A stretch of DNA of 7,314 nucleotides from an uncultured Gemmiger sp. (lineage in GTDB: Bacteria; Bacillota; Clostridia; Oscillospirales; Ruminococcaceae): assembly GCA_959018215.1 (NCBI GenBank), contig CAUEKL010000110.1, forward strand, positions 1 to 7,314. The letters run 5' to 3'. The notes beneath the pieces were generated by a model. It searched no databases. It had not been told where the DNA came from and was given only the letters and a program-made list of their open reading frames with translations. Of this stretch, positions 5,777 to 7,314 are shown one piece after another. The number at the start of each line of letters is the position of its first letter. The first letter of the stretch is position 1. Both the position numbers and the translations under genes were made by a program.

Positions 5777-5805
5777 CAAAATTGTACTGAGATTCCCAAT
5801 TTTGA
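5776..5805. promoter_or_regulatory. 9-bp inverted repeat, operator-like, upstream of larA-family gene
   Basis: TCAAAATTG (5776-5784) and CAATTTTGA (5797-5805) are perfect inverted repeats with a 12-bp spacer. The 21-bp centre-to-centre distance is two DNA turns, so both halves face the same side of the helix. It overlaps the predicted transcription start, a normal place for a repressor site. It could alternatively form a hairpin at the 5' end of the mRNA. Confidence 0.5.
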
Positions 5806-5824
5806 GCACAGAAGGCGAAACGAT

Positions 5825-7123
5825 ATGGAAAAGATGAAGTACAGCGATACCGAGTTTGCTGTGACCCTGGACCCCGGTCAGGTGGTGGCGGAGGTCCATG
5901 CCAACGCGGTGGACTTCCCCAAGCGCACGGTGCGGGAACACATCGAGTATGCCCTGGACCATCCCATCGGGGCCGGGCCTCTTGAGGAAGCCGTCCGGCC
6001 GGGGGAGACGGTGTGCGTCATTATCTCCGACACCACCCGCCGCTGGCAGCAGCCCAGCACCTATCTGCCCATCCTGGTGGAACGGCTCAACCGGGCCGGA
6101 ATTCCGGACAAGGACATCCTCATCCTCTGCGCCACAGGCACCCACCGCAAGCAGACGGAGGAAGAGCATATCTCCCTGGTGGGGGAGGACCTCTACCGCC
6201 GCATCCGGTTCATCGACCATCAGTGCGACGACAAGGAGCACCTGACTTACATGGGCACCACCAGCCGGGGCACGCCGGTGTGGCTGGACAGCTACGCCAT
6301 GTCCTGTGACAAGATCATCCTCACCGGCGGTGTGGTGTATCACTTCCTGGCCGGGTTCGGCGGCGGCCGCAAATCCATCGTCCCCGGCATCGCGGGGCGG
6401 GAAACCATCAACACCAACCACAACAACGCCCTGAACAAGGGCCTGGGCAGCGGGTCCAATCCCCGGGTCTGCAACGGCAATATGTCGGAGGACAACCCCT
6501 TCCACAGCGACCTGATGGAGTGCGCCGCTTTTGCCAAGCCTGCCTATCTGCTCAACGTCATTGTGGATGACAACTACCAGATCGTGGGCGCCTTTGCCGG
6601 TGACTGGCGCAAGGCCCACGCGGCGGCCGCCAAGGCGGTGGAACAGCTGGACGGCGTGTCCATTCCACGGCGTACCCCGCTGGTGATCGCCAGCGCAGGG
6701 GGCTATCCCAAGGATATCAACCTGTACCAGACCTCCAAGACCCTCTCCAACGCCCTGGCGGCGGTGGCCCCCGGCGGCACCATGATCCTGCTGTCCCAGT
6801 GCCGGGAAGGGTTCGGCGACCCCGACTGCGAGGCCCAGATTTGCAACTACGACACCATGGAGGCCCGGGAAAAGGACCTGCGGGCCAACTTCTCCATCGG
6901 CGGCTTTGTGGGCTTCCTCTTTGCAGAAACGGCGGAAAATTACCACATGATCCTGGTCACCGACATCCCCGCCGAGCGGTTTGCCCGCACCAAGATCCGG
7001 GTGGCCCACACGCTGGAGGAGGCTCTGGCCCTGGCGGCGCAGCAGAACGGCAGCAGCCTGGACGGGGTGGAAACCACCCTCATGCCCCACGGCGGCAGCA
7101 CCTTCCCGCTGCCCCGGGCCTGA
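5825..7123 (+). CDS. larA: LarA-family nickel-pincer 2-hydroxyacid racemase
   Basis: A 432-residue protein of typical LarA length. LarA interconverts D- and L-2-hydroxyacids (lactate in the type enzyme) by hydride transfer using a nickel pincer nucleotide covalently bound to lysine. Key residues of Lactiplantibacillus LarA (R75, H108, H174, K184, H200) have clear counterparts: SDTTR (68-72), ATGTHR with H107, YHFLAGFGGGRKSIVPGIAG with H173 and pincer lysine K183, and INTNH with H199. The constant offset of one residue supports the match. GGYPKDINLYQTSK (292-305) supplies the later lysine. The region expected to carry the active-site tryptophan of the lactate enzyme reads FSIGGFVGFLF (356-366), so the substrate may be another 2-hydroxyacid. 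Start ATG 5825 has weak GAAGG at 5811-5815; ATG 5834 is an alternative. It is monocistronic, divergent from the ferredoxin pair, and no larB/C/E cofactor genes are in the window. The symbol denotes family, not proven lactate specificity. Confidence 0.88.
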   Translation: MEKMKYSDTEFAVTLDPGQVVAEVHANAVDFPKRTVREHIEYALDHPIGAGPLEEAVRPGETVCVIISDTTRRWQQPSTYLPILVERLNRAGIPDKDILILCATGTHRKQTEEEHISLVGEDLYRRIRFIDHQCDDKEHLTYMGTTSRGTPVWLDSYAMSCDKIILTGGVVYHFLAGFGGGRKSIVPGIAGRETINTNHNNALNKGLGSGSNPRVCNGNMSEDNPFHSDLMECAAFAKPAYLLNVIVDDNYQIVGAFAGDWRKAHAAAAKAVEQLDGVSIPRRTPLVIASAGGYPKDINLYQTSKTLSNALAAVAPGGTMILLSQCREGFGDPDCEAQICNYDTMEAREKDLRANFSIGGFVGFLFAETAENYHMILVTDIPAERFARTKIRVAHTLEEALALAAQQNGSSLDGVETTLMPHGGSTFPLPRA

Positions 7124-7143
7124 ATTCCATCGGATATGCTAAG

Positions 7144-7171
7144 CTCCCCCGGTTTGGCCGGGGGAGTTTTT
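7144..7171 (+). terminator. Intrinsic terminator of the larA-family gene
   Basis: CTCCCCCGG (7144-7152) pairs with CCGGGGGAG (7158-7166) around a TTTGG loop and is followed by TTTTT (7167-7171). It lies 20 nt after the stop codon: a textbook rho-independent terminator that ends the transcript as a single-gene unit. Confidence 0.95.
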
Positions 7172-7314
7172 GTAACCGCTCTTTTCCCGCAGCCGTGTCC
7201 CGGTCGCCCGGCGGAAAAGCGGCTTTCCCGCTGCTTTCGCCATGTTCCGGCAGGAAGCGACACCGCGCCACGGTGCTTCGTCAATTTTGACAGTTTTCAA
7301 AAAATATTTACCTG
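7172..7314 (+). promoter_or_regulatory. Gene-free tail with a possible -35 box at the window edge
   Basis: No supported gene here. TTGACA at 7287-7292 is a perfect -35; with a 16-bp spacer the -10 would start at 7309 (TACCTG), running to the last base, and a 17-bp spacer would take it past the edge. The half-site CAATTTTGA (7282-7290) overlaps this box and is identical to the right arm of the repeat upstream of the larA-family gene. Between 7209 and 7243 are short G/C-rich self-complementary stretches of no clear meaning. Confidence 0.3.

Noticed and set aside
5585..7090. 501-codon open frame on the minus strand
   Set aside because: It is antisense to the larA-family gene, is rich in His/Gly/Val/Gln as expected for a shadow of GC-rich codons, and runs through the intergenic promoter region.
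1..7314. CRISPR arrays, tRNA or rRNA genes, insertion sequences, phage or defence genes
   Set aside because: No regularly spaced repeats, cloverleaf-like segments, transposase motifs or terminal inverted repeats were seen on either strand.

Overview
The window reads as a GC-rich chromosomal segment of a Gram-positive anaerobe, most likely a gut-type member of Clostridia (Oscillospiraceae-like). This is an inference from purine-rich Shine-Dalgarno sites, strongly GC-biased third codon positions, a 2x[4Fe-4S] ferredoxin, a DUF1846 protein, and catabolic proteins typical of fermenters. There are no rRNA or tRNA genes, insertion sequences, phage genes or CRISPR arrays that I can see. Eight protein genes fill almost all of the sequence.

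Left block, plus strand (1-2076, 2092-3021). The window opens inside a metallo-beta-lactamase-fold hydrolase (3' part only), followed by a GNAT acetyltransferase, probably cotranscribed with it. A short AT-rich palindrome and a long perfect hairpin close that unit. Directly after the hairpin comes a full-consensus sigma-70/A-type promoter (TTGACA, 16 bp, TATAAT), a leader of about 170 nt, and a two-gene operon. The first gene is a zinc C-C hydrolase of the DAPG/phloretin-hydrolase family and the second is an AEC-family permease. Together they suggest uptake or efflux of, and carbon-carbon bond hydrolysis on, an acylphloroglucinol-like or other aromatic ketone substrate. The substrate is not determined by the sequence.

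Central block, minus strand (3118-4611, then 4773-5557). A bidirectional terminator separates the operon from a convergent DUF1846 gene carrying a P-loop-like GPGSGK motif. Upstream of it lies a strong terminator for another minus-strand operon. That operon encodes a small 2x[4Fe-4S] ferredoxin and a NapH/YccM-like membrane iron-sulfur protein, translationally coupled by a 4-nt ATGA overlap. The pair looks like a minimal membrane electron-transfer module with no catalytic subunit in the window.

Right block, plus strand (5825-7123). Divergent from the ferredoxin pair is a LarA-family nickel-pincer-nucleotide 2-hydroxyacid racemase. It has the pincer lysine and catalytic histidines at the expected spacing and ends in a clean intrinsic terminator. 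No larB, larC or larE cofactor genes are present here. A 9-bp inverted repeat at its predicted transcription start looks like an operator. The last ~140 bases hold no gene, but a TTGACA box near the edge hints at a promoter for a gene beyond the window.

The points most worth following are the DAPG-hydrolase/AEC operon with its consensus promoter and long leader, the orphan larA with its operator-like repeat, and the two-gene membrane iron-sulfur module.
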